Source: Runella limosa DSM 17973
Lineage (GTDB): Bacteria; Bacteroidota; Bacteroidia; Cytophagales; Spirosomataceae
Direction: 5' to 3'
Assembly: GCF_000482465.1 (NCBI RefSeq)
Contig: NZ_AXVJ01000056.1
Coordinates: 1-64,000 of the forward strand
DNA: 64,000 nucleotides
The notes under the pieces are model-generated. The model did no database searches. It was not told where the DNA came from and saw only the letters and a list, made by a program, of their open reading frames with translations. Positions 27,138-35,338 of this stretch are shown here, piece after piece (the first letter of the stretch is position 1; the number at the start of each line of letters is the position of its first letter). Made by a program: the position numbers and the translations under genes.

Positions 27138-28322
27138 ATGAAAATCGGGATTCGATTTAAGATGCGCCAAAAACGTGGCGCTAACGCACAGACCTTACAT
27201 TACCTATATTGTACAATTAGGGTTGATGGCGTACAATGCTCACCGTTCACTACTTCTATTGCTACAACCAAGAGCAGTTGGGATTCAAAACGACAACTAA
27301 TTAAAGGGTATGACGAAAAGGTTCGACTACAAAACGAACAATTAAACCAGATTCGCGATGATATTATGGGCCTGTACAATGATTGTAGAAAACAGGGTAA
27401 ACACGTTACTCCTGATAAATTGAAATCATTGTACGTTGATAAAGAACAATTTACACCACAAACGCTTTTGGCGTATTATACCAAATACGTTGAACAAGAA
27501 AAAATGGGTAGATGTAGAAGTTCAACTATAACGATTTGGAAAACTCGCTATAATAAGGTTAAAGAGTACATCACTCAAGAACTAAAAGTAAAAGACATAG
27601 GGCTTAGTGAGATAACCCCTAAGTTTCTCACTCGCCTACGAAACTACCTGACCACTAAGGCAAAAAGAAAATATTCACAAACCTCAGCTACTTACATGAT
27701 TCAAACCATTAGAGCCGTGCTAGATTATGCGGTGATTGAAGAAGTTTTGCCTTATAATCCAACTTCGTCCTTAAAACTTATATACTCGCCTAAAAAGCCA
27801 ATGAAATACCTTTCAGAACATGAGGTACAGGCATTGAGCAATTACCAAGGCTACAAAAAAGGGGTAAAGGTAGTTGTAGATATGTTTCTTATTCAGTGCT
27901 ATACGGGAATGGCCTATAACGAACTGATAGCACTCAACAAGAGTAACATTGTCAATAATGGAGGAATTGACATGATTGTGATTTACAGGGGGAAAACCCT
28001 TGAAATCTGTAAAATCCCTCTTTTAGCTCCTGCGAAAGTATTACTTGAGAAATACAACTATAAGCTACCAAAAGTCAGGAATGATAGAATGAACAAGTTG
28101 ATAAAGAAAGCCGCTAAACAGGCAGAGCTAGAACGTTGGAGCATCATCACCACTCACGTAGGCCGTAAAACGTGTGGCTGTTATCTGCTTAATGCAGGGG
28201 TAAGGATGGAAGTCGTAAGCGCCATCCTTGGTCATAAGTCAATCAAAACTACTGAACGTTACTACGTTGAGCTACTTACATCAAGTGTAAGCAATGAGTT
28301 GAAACGAACTGGATTGATTTAA
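27138..28322 (+). CDS. Tyrosine recombinase/integrase (Bacteroidota type)
   Basis: 394 residues: Arm-type N-terminal DNA-binding domain (KIGIRFKMRQKRG...LHYLYCTIRVDG), SAM-like core-binding domain (~110-200), and catalytic domain with THVGRKTCGCYLLNAGV (HxxR), ILGHKSIKTTERYYVEL (His and nucleophile Tyr). The first catalytic Arg, normally in TGxR, is replaced: the segment reads CYTGMAYNELIAL, as in IntDOT-like Bacteroidota recombinases, where that Arg is displaced. It is the only large plus-strand gene of the element and probably integrates it. A hairpin follows at 28328-28358. Confidence 0.92.
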   Translation: MKIGIRFKMRQKRGANAQTLHYLYCTIRVDGVQCSPFTTSIATTKSSWDSKRQLIKGYDEKVRLQNEQLNQIRDDIMGLYNDCRKQGKHVTPDKLKSLYVDKEQFTPQTLLAYYTKYVEQEKMGRCRSSTITIWKTRYNKVKEYITQELKVKDIGLSEITPKFLTRLRNYLTTKAKRKYSQTSATYMIQTIRAVLDYAVIEEVLPYNPTSSLKLIYSPKKPMKYLSEHEVQALSNYQGYKKGVKVVVDMFLIQCYTGMAYNELIALNKSNIVNNGGIDMIVIYRGKTLEICKIPLLAPAKVLLEKYNYKLPKVRNDRMNKLIKKAAKQAELERWSIITTHVGRKTCGCYLLNAGVRMEVVSAILGHKSIKTTERYYVELLTSSVSNELKRTGLI

Positions 28323-28327
28323 AATGC

Positions 28328-28358
28328 AAACAGCCCTGCTTCATCGGCGGGGCTGTTT
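28328..28358. terminator. Terminator between integrase and lipoprotein genes
   Basis: AAACAGCCC (28328-28336) and GGGCTGTTT (28350-28358), followed by T's on the plus strand. It likely serves the integrase and perhaps the convergent lipoprotein gene. Confidence 0.7.
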
Positions 28359-28394
28359 TATGAGACTGCCTTTGGAAACCTACTGCGTACAAAC

Positions 28395-28880
28395 CTATTG
28401 CTTTTGGAAAACAATAGGCGAATTTGTCTTGCCGCCTATTAAAACAGTTGTGTACTCTAACTGACCAGAATTGTTCAACAATAACTGTATCATTTGGTAT
28501 TGTAGGCTTGGGCTTTCCTTTATTACTATTGGTGCCCCATTTTTTTGGTAGGTCGTGGTCGTAACAATCGTGTAAGTAGGATTGTAGCTAAATAATCCAC
28601 TACCTTCTAATGTAAATAATCCTAAAGAGCCATCCGCAACGGTTGTGGCTGGATAACCAGAATATGTACCTGTGAACCTTGCAGAGTAATCTACACTAAC
28701 CGTTTTAGTGGATGTCCTCTTTATTGTATAACTAATATTTTGCTGTCCTTTAAACACCGATTCGTCTAGGGTTGCGGTTTTGCCCCAAATCCCTATAAAC
28801 TTCTCTAAAGGGTCAACCTCTTTCTTACATCCTGTAAAAATAAATAGGACAACAATTGCTAAAATGTAACTTTTCTTCAT
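28395..28880 (-). CDS. Small lipoprotein of unknown function, separately transcribed
   Basis: 161 residues with a lipoprotein signal: hydrophobic ILAIVVLFIF then TGC (Cys18), followed by KKEVDP. The mature part (PLEKFIGIWGKTATLDESVF...) resembles lipocalin-like beta-rich Bacteroidota lipoproteins, with a threonine-rich centre. A good promoter (28908-28940) and flanking terminators make it independent of the long operon. Located next to the integrase, it may be a cargo gene expressed in the integrated state, for example a surface exclusion factor; this is inference. Confidence 0.75.
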   Translation of the reverse strand: MKKSYILAIVVLFIFTGCKKEVDPLEKFIGIWGKTATLDESVFKGQQNISYTIKRTSTKTVSVDYSARFTGTYSGYPATTVADGSLGLFTLEGSGLFSYNPTYTIVTTTTYQKNGAPIVIKESPSLQYQMIQLLLNNSGQLEYTTVLIGGKTNSPIVFQKQ

Positions 28881-28907
28881 GGTTATTTATGCTTTTAAAT
28901 TTTGCCT

Positions 28908-28940
28908 CAAATCTACTCCCTTTATATTAATCGCTCCAAA
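28908..28940 (-). promoter_or_regulatory. Bacteroidota-type promoter of the lipoprotein gene
   Basis: On the minus strand TTTG (28940-28937), 21 bp, then TAGATTTG (28915-28908), matching the -33 TTTG / -7 TAnnTTTG consensus, 28 bp before the ATG. Confidence 0.75.
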
Positions 28941-28963
28941 CCGTTTACTAACATTAACAAAAA

Positions 28964-28996
28964 AATAGGGTATCGGCAACGCCAATACCCTATCAA
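28964..28996 (-). terminator. Terminator of the long minus-strand operon
   Basis: ATAGGGTATcGG...CCaATACCCTAT stem at 28967-28995 with T-run on the minus strand, just after the stop at 29021. It ends the transcript coming from the right. Confidence 0.8.
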
Positions 28997-29020
28997 ACAA
29001 TTAACTAATTGTAATATACT

Positions 29021-29428
29021 TCACTTTTTCAATATTGAGCTGACCACAAACGCTATTGCAATGCCTGCGGTGGTGCCTATCCAGAATCGGCTTTTTACTT
29101 TTGTCGTTTGCTTCTCTATTTCTTTGGTCAATCGCGCTTGCTCCTTCCACTGATTGTCAAATTGGGTTTGGCATAGAGCGAGCGCTTTACTATACTCTCC
29201 TCGTTCTTTTGCTAATGAGGACAGTTGGAATCTCAAATCCACTCGCTCCCGTTTTATAGCGAGTAAGCTATCCTCCAATATGCCCACATAGCCACGGGTA
29301 CTGTCGGCAGTGGCTTTACTCATTGCAATCCCTTCTCGAAAAGGGAATGGTTGCCCCTGCACCATCGGCACTGATTGGGCGTGTGCCGCGCCAATGGTTA
29401 GGAGCAATAAGGGTAACAAGATTTTCAT
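29021..29428 (-). CDS. Exported coiled-coil protein with C-terminal membrane anchor
   Basis: 135 residues from MKILLPLLLLTIGAAHAQ at 29428. This start gives a signal peptide and overlaps the stop of the 44-residue gene upstream (ATGA); the longer frame has no signal. The middle (LAIKRERVDLRFQLSSLAKERGEYSKAL...KEIEKQTTKVKS) is coiled-coil, followed by the C-terminal TM FWIGTTAGIAIAFVVSSILKK. The last gene of the operon, after a muramidase and another TM-coiled-coil protein. A spanin-like role in lysis is possible, but no match can be claimed. Confidence 0.7.
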   Translation of the reverse strand: MKILLPLLLLTIGAAHAQSVPMVQGQPFPFREGIAMSKATADSTRGYVGILEDSLLAIKRERVDLRFQLSSLAKERGEYSKALALCQTQFDNQWKEQARLTKEIEKQTTKVKSRFWIGTTAGIAIAFVVSSILKK

Positions 29429-29559
29429 GGCTGTTTTTGATTTTGTTTTTCTTCGTAGTACTGTTTCACAGTCAGGTAATTTGCCAACAGGCTCATCACT
29501 GCGCTCCCTACGACAAAGAGCGTCAGTAGAATTTGCAACCAAGGCGGTAAGCGTCTCAT
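29425..29559 (-). CDS. 44-residue single-pass membrane protein
   Basis: MRRLPPWLQILLTLFVVGSA is followed by VMSLLANYLTVKQYYEEKQN and a short QKQP tail. One TM helix, basic N-terminus, hydrophilic C-terminus. It shares stop/start overlaps (ATGA) on both sides: with the muramidase at 29556-29559 and with the exported protein at 29425-29428, a strong sign that it is translated. Function unknown; holin-like or minor particle protein are options. Confidence 0.7.
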   Translation of the reverse strand: MRRLPPWLQILLTLFVVGSAVMSLLANYLTVKQYYEEKQNQKQP

Positions 29560-30185
29560 TTTCTCAGAAATTTGAATTGTTTTAAAAGTCCTTTTTCATA
29601 GGCCAAATAGCCGCTTCCACCTATTAAAATCAATAGTGCGAAGCCCAGCCCAAGACTACTGGCCGTGTAACCGAAAATCAGGTTTTGGCTTGGGTCAGCG
29701 GCGTATTTGGCGTAGCGGTCAGCCATTTTGGTATGGTATCCACCCTGAGCATAGTTGGGGCCATTGTAACGGTAGGCGAACGCGCTCCAGTTGCGACTAC
29801 GTAGTTCATCTTCCAACCCCCACGATTTTATAAGCGTCACAAAGCTATCTAACTGATTCTTCTCACTTTTGGAATAGCTGTTCACCATTGCCGCTACGCT
29901 GCTGTATCCAGCTTCTTTGTAGTTGAAGCCCATTACTTGAAACTTCCCCCACGAGGTTGCCTGCATGGCCATTGTCGGATTGATGGCGTAGGCTTCGGAA
30001 TAAGAACTAGCCGAACGACCCGCTAAACGCTGAAACCACGAGGGTTCAAAACGTTTTTTAAGGTTTCCCATCACGTCGAACCCATCCCCTGACGATTCGA
30101 CATCCGCAACGGCCCTGATGGCCGCAACTTCAACATTGAGTTTCTTCGCCGCATTTAAGTAGTCGGCATAGGTAAGAGCTGCCAT
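29556..30185 (-). CDS. N-acetylmuramidase with C-terminal membrane anchor
   Basis: 209 residues from MAALTYADYLNAAKKLNVEV at 30185; the frame is open further up but would overlap the preceding gene. Domain PF11860-like: AIRAVADVESSGDGFDVMG holds the catalytic Glu30, then KKRFEPSWFQRLAGRS, ATSWGKFQVMGFNYKEAGY and YNGPNYAQGGYHTKMADRYAKY. Known members are phage endolysins that cut the glycan chain. Here the enzyme has no signal peptide but a C-terminal TM (LGLGFALLILIGGSGYLAYE) and a basic tail, the same build as other proteins of this element. That arrangement is unusual for a free endolysin and fits a particle- or membrane-bound wall enzyme. Confidence 0.85.
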   Translation of the reverse strand: MAALTYADYLNAAKKLNVEVAAIRAVADVESSGDGFDVMGNLKKRFEPSWFQRLAGRSASSYSEAYAINPTMAMQATSWGKFQVMGFNYKEAGYSSVAAMVNSYSKSEKNQLDSFVTLIKSWGLEDELRSRNWSAFAYRYNGPNYAQGGYHTKMADRYAKYAADPSQNLIFGYTASSLGLGFALLILIGGSGYLAYEKGLLKQFKFLRK

Positions 30186-30198
30186 AGCAAGTAGAAAT

Positions 30199-30495
30199 TT
30201 AGCGAAGCCAAGAAGGCTTATTGTTACGAATAGCCTCCATTTCGCGCTTAGTCTGCTGCTGTTGCTCCTGGTACCAATCTTGTAATTGGCGGTTGGATTC
30301 AATGCACTTTTGAACGGCTTCATTTTGGCAGTAGATAAGGGAATCAGTAAGTGCTTTACAGCGTTGTTCTGCCGTTTGGGCTTTCTTGATTTGATTATGC
30401 CAACCTATCCCACATACACAGGTGGCGGCGGCAAATACCGAAGACAAGATGATTCCAACTAGCGTAAGTTTTGGAGCAGTATTAGTAGTAGCCAT
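30199..30495 (-). CDS. TM-coiled-coil protein (spanin- or holin-like position)
   Basis: 98 residues: N-terminal TM at ~10-32 (LTLVGIILSSVFAAATCVCGIGW), then a Gln/Glu-rich coiled coil (DWYQEQQQQTKREMEAIRNN) with three cysteines (C41, C56, C65 region). The layout TM plus long helix is that of Rz-type inner-membrane spanins. It lies directly before the muramidase. No sequence identity to named spanins can be claimed. Confidence 0.7.
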   Translation of the reverse strand: MATTNTAPKLTLVGIILSSVFAAATCVCGIGWHNQIKKAQTAEQRCKALTDSLIYCQNEAVQKCIESNRQLQDWYQEQQQQTKREMEAIRNNKPSWLR

Positions 30496-30553
30496 GTGAG
30501 GGAGAGAAATGTAAGGGCTACTGATGCAAGTAGCCCATGATTATTTGTTTTCA

Positions 30554-32005
30554 TTACTCGAATACGAAAGGGTGCAGCGTTGCTCCTTCTAAGTTTCCAA
30601 GGGGGTAGTTTATGCCGTTGAACGTTACCGTGATATTCTCCTTTATTGTCGAAGGCACGTACGGATTTACGTAGCACAAGAACGTTTTGCCAGCGCCTTG
30701 GCAGGCGAGCGCCAAGCCTTTTTGCGCATTGGCAAGATGCAAAATAGTGTCCTGACCAAAGTTTTGGAAACCTCGTCTGAATAGTCGGGGGTCGCCCGGT
30801 CGAACGCTCACCGCGCTGCCGTTGGATGTGTAGGGCGCGTAAGCAATCCCCGTGGACGCATTGACGATTCCTTTTATTTGATTCCACCAATGCACACCCA
30901 CCATGATGGCATCGGCTCCCGTGCGCGGGAACTTGGGGTAGTATGGCTCACCGTTGGGTTGCCGCGCTGGTTCGTTGCCACCAGTGCTTACCCACGTTTC
31001 GGCAGGAGCATACGGGTCAATACGGTCATTGGCAATGTTGCTACTGAAGTTCAACCCCGCATCCCACATATATACTCCTTCGGTGAGCAAACAACCAAAG
31101 AAGCCACACCAAAGCATCATTTCCATTGGCAATACGTGCCAGTTGGGGCTTTTCCAATACCCACCGTTTCGCTCCCGAATCCAACCCGGGTTTTTGTGGT
31201 GTTCGTTGACGGGCGTTGCCAAACTTTGCGCCCACGGCGACGTATAAACCACGGTACGGAAATCGGCTTTTGAGGCGTATTTACGTTGGGCTTCAAATAT
31301 CCAACTGAACAGCCAATGTTTTACGTCCAAATCATTGGCCCACAAAGCCATTGTGAACGCGTTTGTCCACTGGTGTAACCCCGAAGTAAAGAAGGGGTCG
31401 TCTTTTTGAACGCCGTTTTCGATAAAGCCTTTTTTACGGGCACCCGCTTGGCTTGCCAATGCCCCCGTGAAATAGGGGTGCAAAGGTTCAGAATTGCCAC
31501 TACCGTTGAACACCTTAAAGTACTCCGCAAAGTTCGCGTTTTTGGTATCGTAGGTACACATCCAATTATGAGCGGCGGCCCCTGCCAATCCTTTGTTCTG
31601 GCACAGGCGACGGTAAAACTTCTCGGCTACGACAAAATAATTATCGTGCGGTACGACGTTACTTCCCCCCTCCGCAAATTGGTCGCCAAAACACGATTGG
31701 GCATTGATACGAGTTGCCAACGCATCGGCGGCGGAATTGATTTGGTTGTCGCTGTGCCCAACTCCAGGAAAGATGTCGGAAAGCAAAACGTAACATCTTT
31801 GCTCAGGTGTTAAGTCATTTTCCCAAATCAGGGGCAAATGGGTATAACCTCGGGCAAACTTAACGGAGTGTGCTATTTCGGCATCTAGGGCGTGAATAGC
31901 AGCTATTTTACCCGTTCCACCTGCCCCTATTACGGGAGCATTGGCGATTTGAAGGGGGAAAGAACAGCGAAACCAACTAGGTATGTTTAAGCGTGTGAGT
32001 GTCAT
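30554..32005 (-). CDS. Unrecognised 483-residue protein
   Basis: No signal peptide or TM. The sequence is rich in Trp, Asn, Gly and His (HKNPGWIRERNGGYWKSPNW, AAAHNWMCTYDTKNANFAEY), resembling secreted carbohydrate-active or particle-surface proteins rather than cytoplasmic enzymes. The C-terminal ~80 residues (TFLCYVNPYVPSTIKENITVTFNG...TLHPFVFE) look like a small beta-sandwich, as found at the end of (alpha/alpha)6 or TIM-barrel sugar hydrolases. Between the small N-anchored protein at 32017-32937 and the lysis-type genes. Possibly a virion-borne glycan-binding or -degrading protein; function not assignable from sequence. Confidence 0.6.
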   Translation of the reverse strand: MTLTRLNIPSWFRCSFPLQIANAPVIGAGGTGKIAAIHALDAEIAHSVKFARGYTHLPLIWENDLTPEQRCYVLLSDIFPGVGHSDNQINSAADALATRINAQSCFGDQFAEGGSNVVPHDNYFVVAEKFYRRLCQNKGLAGAAAHNWMCTYDTKNANFAEYFKVFNGSGNSEPLHPYFTGALASQAGARKKGFIENGVQKDDPFFTSGLHQWTNAFTMALWANDLDVKHWLFSWIFEAQRKYASKADFRTVVYTSPWAQSLATPVNEHHKNPGWIRERNGGYWKSPNWHVLPMEMMLWCGFFGCLLTEGVYMWDAGLNFSSNIANDRIDPYAPAETWVSTGGNEPARQPNGEPYYPKFPRTGADAIMVGVHWWNQIKGIVNASTGIAYAPYTSNGSAVSVRPGDPRLFRRGFQNFGQDTILHLANAQKGLALACQGAGKTFLCYVNPYVPSTIKENITVTFNGINYPLGNLEGATLHPFVFE

Positions 32006-32016
32006 GGTGTGGATAA

Positions 32017-32937
32017 TTAAGAGTTATTTGGAAGGCCAATTGTCAGGTCTTGTTGGGCATAATTACCCGCCCACCAATCGTTCGGGTAATCGTTCCCTAC
32101 TTTGATTTTGGTTTTCCAACCATTCGCCAACCAATCGGCGTAGCTTGAATAGTAATTTGGGTGAAGGAACATTTTGGCAATCTGCACCAAACTACCCGCA
32201 CGTAACGTCTCGTTCTCGAACTTCTTACGGCTTCCGTCAGGGTTTAGGTATGGCACACCATTCACGAAATAGTAAGCCACGTATCCGCCAATCGAATCGG
32301 GTACGGTATCTGACCACAGCCCCGTCGTGTTGTTCTTCTCAATGTTAATCAGGTCAGTACGAAAAGTACTGGCTACTGCCTCATTGTTATCCACCACTGG
32401 CCCGCCGTCACCACCGTCAACTATCCCAAGGTCTTTATTGGTTACGACTGTGTTTGTGGTGTTGGTATAAACAACGCCCGAAATGGTGATGGATACGCTC
32501 ACGGGGTAGGTGCCCGCCGCTGTAATTCCCCACACTGGCGTGGTTGGATTAAAATAGATGGCAGGGTAGCCCGTTGGGCGGAAATCCAACGTGAATGTTT
32601 CGGTGTGGCCGTTGATGGTCACACTGCAAGGGTAACTGCCGTCGGGCGTGGTATCAATATTGATAACTCTGGCAGGAGCGGCCACGGTATGATACGACTG
32701 TTTGGGGTTGGCTCCCGTCACCACTTGCCCGATTCCCGTAATGGTAAATCCGTTGGCAGGAGGTGCAACACTACCCCCGCCCGTGTAACTACTTCCTGAG
32801 CTGACGGTGATGGGTGTCGTTTCATTCTCGTTGGATGGCTGTACGGTGGACGTTCTCTTTCTCCGAAGATACGTCACAATCACTGTTATGATGGTCATTG
32901 TCAGCAAAGCCAATAATAGGGTGGAATTTCGGTTCAT
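32017..32937 (-). CDS. N-terminally membrane-anchored beta-rich protein
   Basis: 306 residues: TM 5-24 (STLLLALLTMTIITVIVTYL), basic RRKR, then a Ser/Gly/Thr linker with VSSGSSYTGGGS. The following ~100 residues are Ig-like/beta-sandwich in look (TITGIGQVVTGANPKQSYHTV, GTYPVSVSITISGVVY). The C-terminal third (FRTDLINIEKNNTTGLWSDTVP...) is different. The TM-basic-linker part is shared in style with 40578-40814, 42639-43094 and 43094-43909. Function unknown; structural or adhesive role inferred. Confidence 0.65.
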   Translation of the reverse strand: MNRNSTLLLALLTMTIITVIVTYLRRKRTSTVQPSNENETTPITVSSGSSYTGGGSVAPPANGFTITGIGQVVTGANPKQSYHTVAAPARVINIDTTPDGSYPCSVTINGHTETFTLDFRPTGYPAIYFNPTTPVWGITAAGTYPVSVSITISGVVYTNTTNTVVTNKDLGIVDGGDGGPVVDNNEAVASTFRTDLINIEKNNTTGLWSDTVPDSIGGYVAYYFVNGVPYLNPDGSRKKFENETLRAGSLVQIAKMFLHPNYYSSYADWLANGWKTKIKVGNDYPNDWWAGNYAQQDLTIGLPNNS

Positions 32938-33338
32938 GCTTTTTTTATCGTTAATACTACTTCTTCACCTTTCTCAATCGCTGGAATCGCAATTGACAGT
33001 ATTGCGGCTAGGGCTTTGCCGCTATTCCATCCGACGCCCATTCTCTTTTTATCCAGCGTTGTCACGGGGCCAATACAGCCAAGAAGCTGTTTTTTAGCAT
33101 CGTTCGCTTTGTGAATTAGAATGGCGCTTCGGTTTGGCACGTTGCACACTTCCAGTACTAACCCGTGTTTTTTTGATTGGAATTTCTTTAGCAAATAGCT
33201 GCCTTCTGGAATACAAGACTTCTGCTTTTCATTGTTCTTCCACGGGAGTTCAATGGTGCAGCTTACTGGTTTTTCATTTTCCATCAACTGGCCGTTTGTC
33301 CCCTCTGGATAGTAGGTTCGGAGTAAGATGAGTTCCAT
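32934..33338 (-). CDS. DUF5675-family protein
   Basis: 134 residues. MELILLRTYYPEGTNGQLM, CTIELPWKNNEKQKSCIPEG and SAILIHKAN...LLGCIGPV are the conserved pieces of DUF5675, a phage-associated family with an L,D-transpeptidase-like catalytic look (His in IHKAN, Cys in LLGCIGP). Starts 1 base pair after the next gene upstream ends and overlaps its downstream neighbour by 4 bp (ATGA). Likely acts on peptidoglycan stems, but this is inferred from the family's setting. Confidence 0.75.
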   Translation of the reverse strand: MELILLRTYYPEGTNGQLMENEKPVSCTIELPWKNNEKQKSCIPEGSYLLKKFQSKKHGLVLEVCNVPNRSAILIHKANDAKKQLLGCIGPVTTLDKKRMGVGWNSGKALAAILSIAIPAIEKGEEVVLTIKKA

Positions 33339-33339
33339 T

Positions 33340-33561
33340 TTATTTGGAGTGAAAACGTTCTGTAAGTTGCTTCATGTCATTTTTGATTTCCATCAACGTC
33401 TCTTCAATACGTTCGTACTGACGATGTTGATTTTCTTCAAAAATTCGTCTCCATGTTTGAAGTTCTGTAATGCTACTGTGAATACGTAGCATGAGTGAAC
33501 CAAGTGCGACAATCCCTCCCGAACATACCGCAACTAGAACTTGTGTGATTGATTCTTGCAT
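33340..33561 (-). CDS. Small TM-coiled-coil protein
   Basis: 73 residues: one TM at ~5-26 (ITQVLVAVCSGGIVALGSLML), followed by a predicted coiled coil (RRIFEENQHRQYERIEETL). Typical size and shape of phage hemolysin-XhlA-like or holin-helper proteins. Directly after the 88-residue holin-like gene. Confidence 0.65.
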   Translation of the reverse strand: MQESITQVLVAVCSGGIVALGSLMLRIHSSITELQTWRRIFEENQHRQYERIEETLMEIKNDMKQLTERFHSK

Positions 33562-33563
33562 GG

Positions 33564-33830
33564 CTAGTTGTTGTCAGGGGCTTGTTCGTCATCTTCTTTA
33601 TCATCTGCTCTTAGGTATTCTCGTTGGGAAATACAAAGGAGGTTTAAGAGCCACGCCATCCAGCTAAAATACTGAGCGGCTTGGGTCACTTCTGAGGGAT
33701 AAGCGTCACGCAAATCGGCAGGCGCGTTGGCAAGACCTGTGCTAATTACCCCAAGCGCAACTGAGAAAGCGGCCAATCTGGCAAAAAACAGAGGGGTACG
33801 GTCTGAGATAGCTTCAATGATTTTTTTCAT
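33564..33830 (-). CDS. Holin-like two-TM protein
   Basis: 88 residues from MKKIIEAISDRTPLFFARLA at 33830; the longer frame overlaps the peptidase gene. Two hydrophobic stretches (FFARLAAFSVALGVISTGLA and YFSWMAWLLNLLCI) and an acidic C-terminal tail DDKEDDEQAPDNN. Size, two TMs and a charged tail suit a holin, and its neighbours are wall enzymes. Function by context only. Confidence 0.6.
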   Translation of the reverse strand: MKKIIEAISDRTPLFFARLAAFSVALGVISTGLANAPADLRDAYPSEVTQAAQYFSWMAWLLNLLCISQREYLRADDKEDDEQAPDNN

Positions 33831-33862
33831 TTGTGTTGGGTGTGGGGGGTAAAATAATGAGA

Positions 33863-34351
33863 CTATAATGGATTGGCAGGGAGCTGGACAGTTGGGTATT
33901 GCAACTGCTGCACCCATTGGTGCAATATTTTTGGGGTTACGGTGTTTGGCTGCACGTCGGGAAAGGGTATTGCTGCACTTTTTAGCAGGGCATAGACCAC
34001 TTCAGAGCAAAACCGATTGTCGGGATGAGAAGTAGCTTTGCGTAGAACTTGGCTGTCAAATATCCCACGGTAATTAAACTCTTTGCCTACTTCCTGCATA
34101 GCCCGTTGATACAGGTCGGCTTCGTATTGAATAGGAAGCCGATACCCTACCCATAATTCTGGATGGGTATAGACATCCTGATAGGGCTTGATATACACCC
34201 CGTCTTCTTTCCGCCTTGCCGACAGCGTTGCCCAGCCGTGTTGCTCAAAAATCAACTCTACATGGACATAATCGTGGCCTTGCACTTTGCGGATAACCTG
34301 ACCCACAATGGCACTAGAAGACGCTTTGTAGTTCTCAAATGCAATAATCAT
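33863..34351 (-). CDS. Permuted papain-like (NlpC/P60, YiiX-type) cysteine peptidase/amidase
   Basis: 162 residues. His30 in GHDYVHVELIFEQHG and Cys115 in DNRFCSEVVYALLK give the His-before-Cys order of the permuted papain group (YiiX/LRAT-like). GVYIKPYQDVYTHPELWVGYRL between them is also typical. Such enzymes cut amide bonds in peptidoglycan peptides or lipids. No signal peptide or TM. Start overlaps the previous gene's stop (ATGA). Confidence 0.7.
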   Translation of the reverse strand: MIIAFENYKASSSAIVGQVIRKVQGHDYVHVELIFEQHGWATLSARRKEDGVYIKPYQDVYTHPELWVGYRLPIQYEADLYQRAMQEVGKEFNYRGIFDSQVLRKATSHPDNRFCSEVVYALLKSAAIPFPDVQPNTVTPKILHQWVQQLQYPTVQLPANPL

Positions 34352-34905
34352 GGCTGTTGGTTTTTAGCTTTTTTACGGCTTATGCGATAGACGACAAACA
34401 ACCCACCAAGAATAGCTACGCTACCAATCCCCCACCAAACCCATTTGGTCGAAGGTGATTCCGTTTCCACCTTTGCCGCACTTTTTACCACGTCTTTTAA
34501 TAGTGGGAATTTCGGAAATGGCGTCCCTGACGAAAGGTAGGATTGTATTTCTTTTAGCGAAAAGTCACTCAAATCTATGTTAGAGTTCTTGAGCTGAACA
34601 GTTACAGCGATCCATTTTCCTAACGTCGGCGAATAGACCTCAATCGTATTGTTCGCCTCATTATATCGTGTATTGGGCGTAGCTGGATTGTTAGGGTCAA
34701 CGACCAAAATCAAGGCCCCCGCGTCGGCGGCTTTTCCAAAAATACTTTTGGCAACATTGACGATTGTCGTAACTGCCCCATTGGTGGTATTGCCGCCTGT
34801 TGTGGTAGTAGTTGTAGTTGTGCCTGTTGTGGTGGTACTCCCTCCCTCTCCTTCCGCGCTTGGAACGGTTTCTCCTTCCTGTGCGCGGCCTTCGTCATTT
34901 AGCAT
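34348..34905 (-). CDS. C-terminally anchored membrane protein with Thr-rich stretch
   Basis: 185 residues: acidic start, then a Gly/Ser/Thr low-complexity tract (TTTTGTTTTTTTTGGNTT), a small middle domain (ALILVVDPNNPATPNTRYNE...LGKWIAVTVQL), and the C-terminal TM WVWWGIGSVAILGGLFVVY followed by a basic tail RISRKKAKNQQP. One of the element's recurring 'ectodomain-TM-basic tail' proteins. Function unknown. Confidence 0.65.
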   Translation of the reverse strand: MLNDEGRAQEGETVPSAEGEGGSTTTTGTTTTTTTTGGNTTNGAVTTIVNVAKSIFGKAADAGALILVVDPNNPATPNTRYNEANNTIEVYSPTLGKWIAVTVQLKNSNIDLSDFSLKEIQSYLSSGTPFPKFPLLKDVVKSAAKVETESPSTKWVWWGIGSVAILGGLFVVYRISRKKAKNQQP

Positions 34906-34909
34906 CGTT

Positions 34910-35338
34910 TTAGGCTTTTAAGGGTTCAACTTTAGGGATAGATTTCGATTCTTTGGGCTGCTTGGGTGTCCGAAAGACCATATAGACGACAAATCCTGCC
35001 AACAACAACACCCCGCCGACGATGGCTACTTTGGTGTAGTTAGTGCCTGCTGCTTCTTTTTGGGCAGTAAGTAGGGCTTGCTTTTCTACATCAATTTTTG
35101 CGGCGAGTAGTTTGGTCTGCTCTATTTCTCCCTGCGCCTCTAGTAATGCTTTTTGTTGCTCAAGGCTTTGGATTTCAAGTTCTTTTTGCTTGGTGGTTTG
35201 CTTGTTGGAGAGCCACCCGAATACGCTCGATGTGATAGCTCCTAAACCTTGGGCAATCCCCGAAACAATACTTCCAGTCCCTCCCGTGGCGGCGTTGATG
35301 GCGGCATCTGTGGCCAATCCTGTAGCTTCTTCGTTCAT
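34910..35338 (-). CDS. Glycine-rich, coiled-coil, C-anchored membrane protein
   Basis: 142 residues: Gly/Ala-rich segment (AATGGTGSIVSGIAQGLGAI), coiled coil at ~50-97 (KELEIQSLEQQKALLEAQGE), TM at 103-122 (KVAIVGGVLLLAGFVVYMVF), then a Lys/Pro tail. The N-terminal Gly-rich helix is like those of phage internal or injection proteins. Function unknown. Confidence 0.65.
   Translation of the reverse strand: MNEEATGLATDAAINAATGGTGSIVSGIAQGLGAITSSVFGWLSNKQTTKQKELEIQSLEQQKALLEAQGEIEQTKLLAAKIDVEKQALLTAQKEAAGTNYTKVAIVGGVLLLAGFVVYMVFRTPKQPKESKSIPKVEPLKA

Noticed and set aside
30459-30890. 143-residue frame overlapping the end of the 483-residue gene
   Set aside because: Overlaps two better frames, low-quality composition, no start context that fits the operon spacing.
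34790-34860. Simple-sequence contingency locus in the Thr-rich gene
   Set aside because: The tract codes for Thr/Gly with mixed codons (ACT/ACA/ACC), not a homogeneous short repeat prone to slippage.
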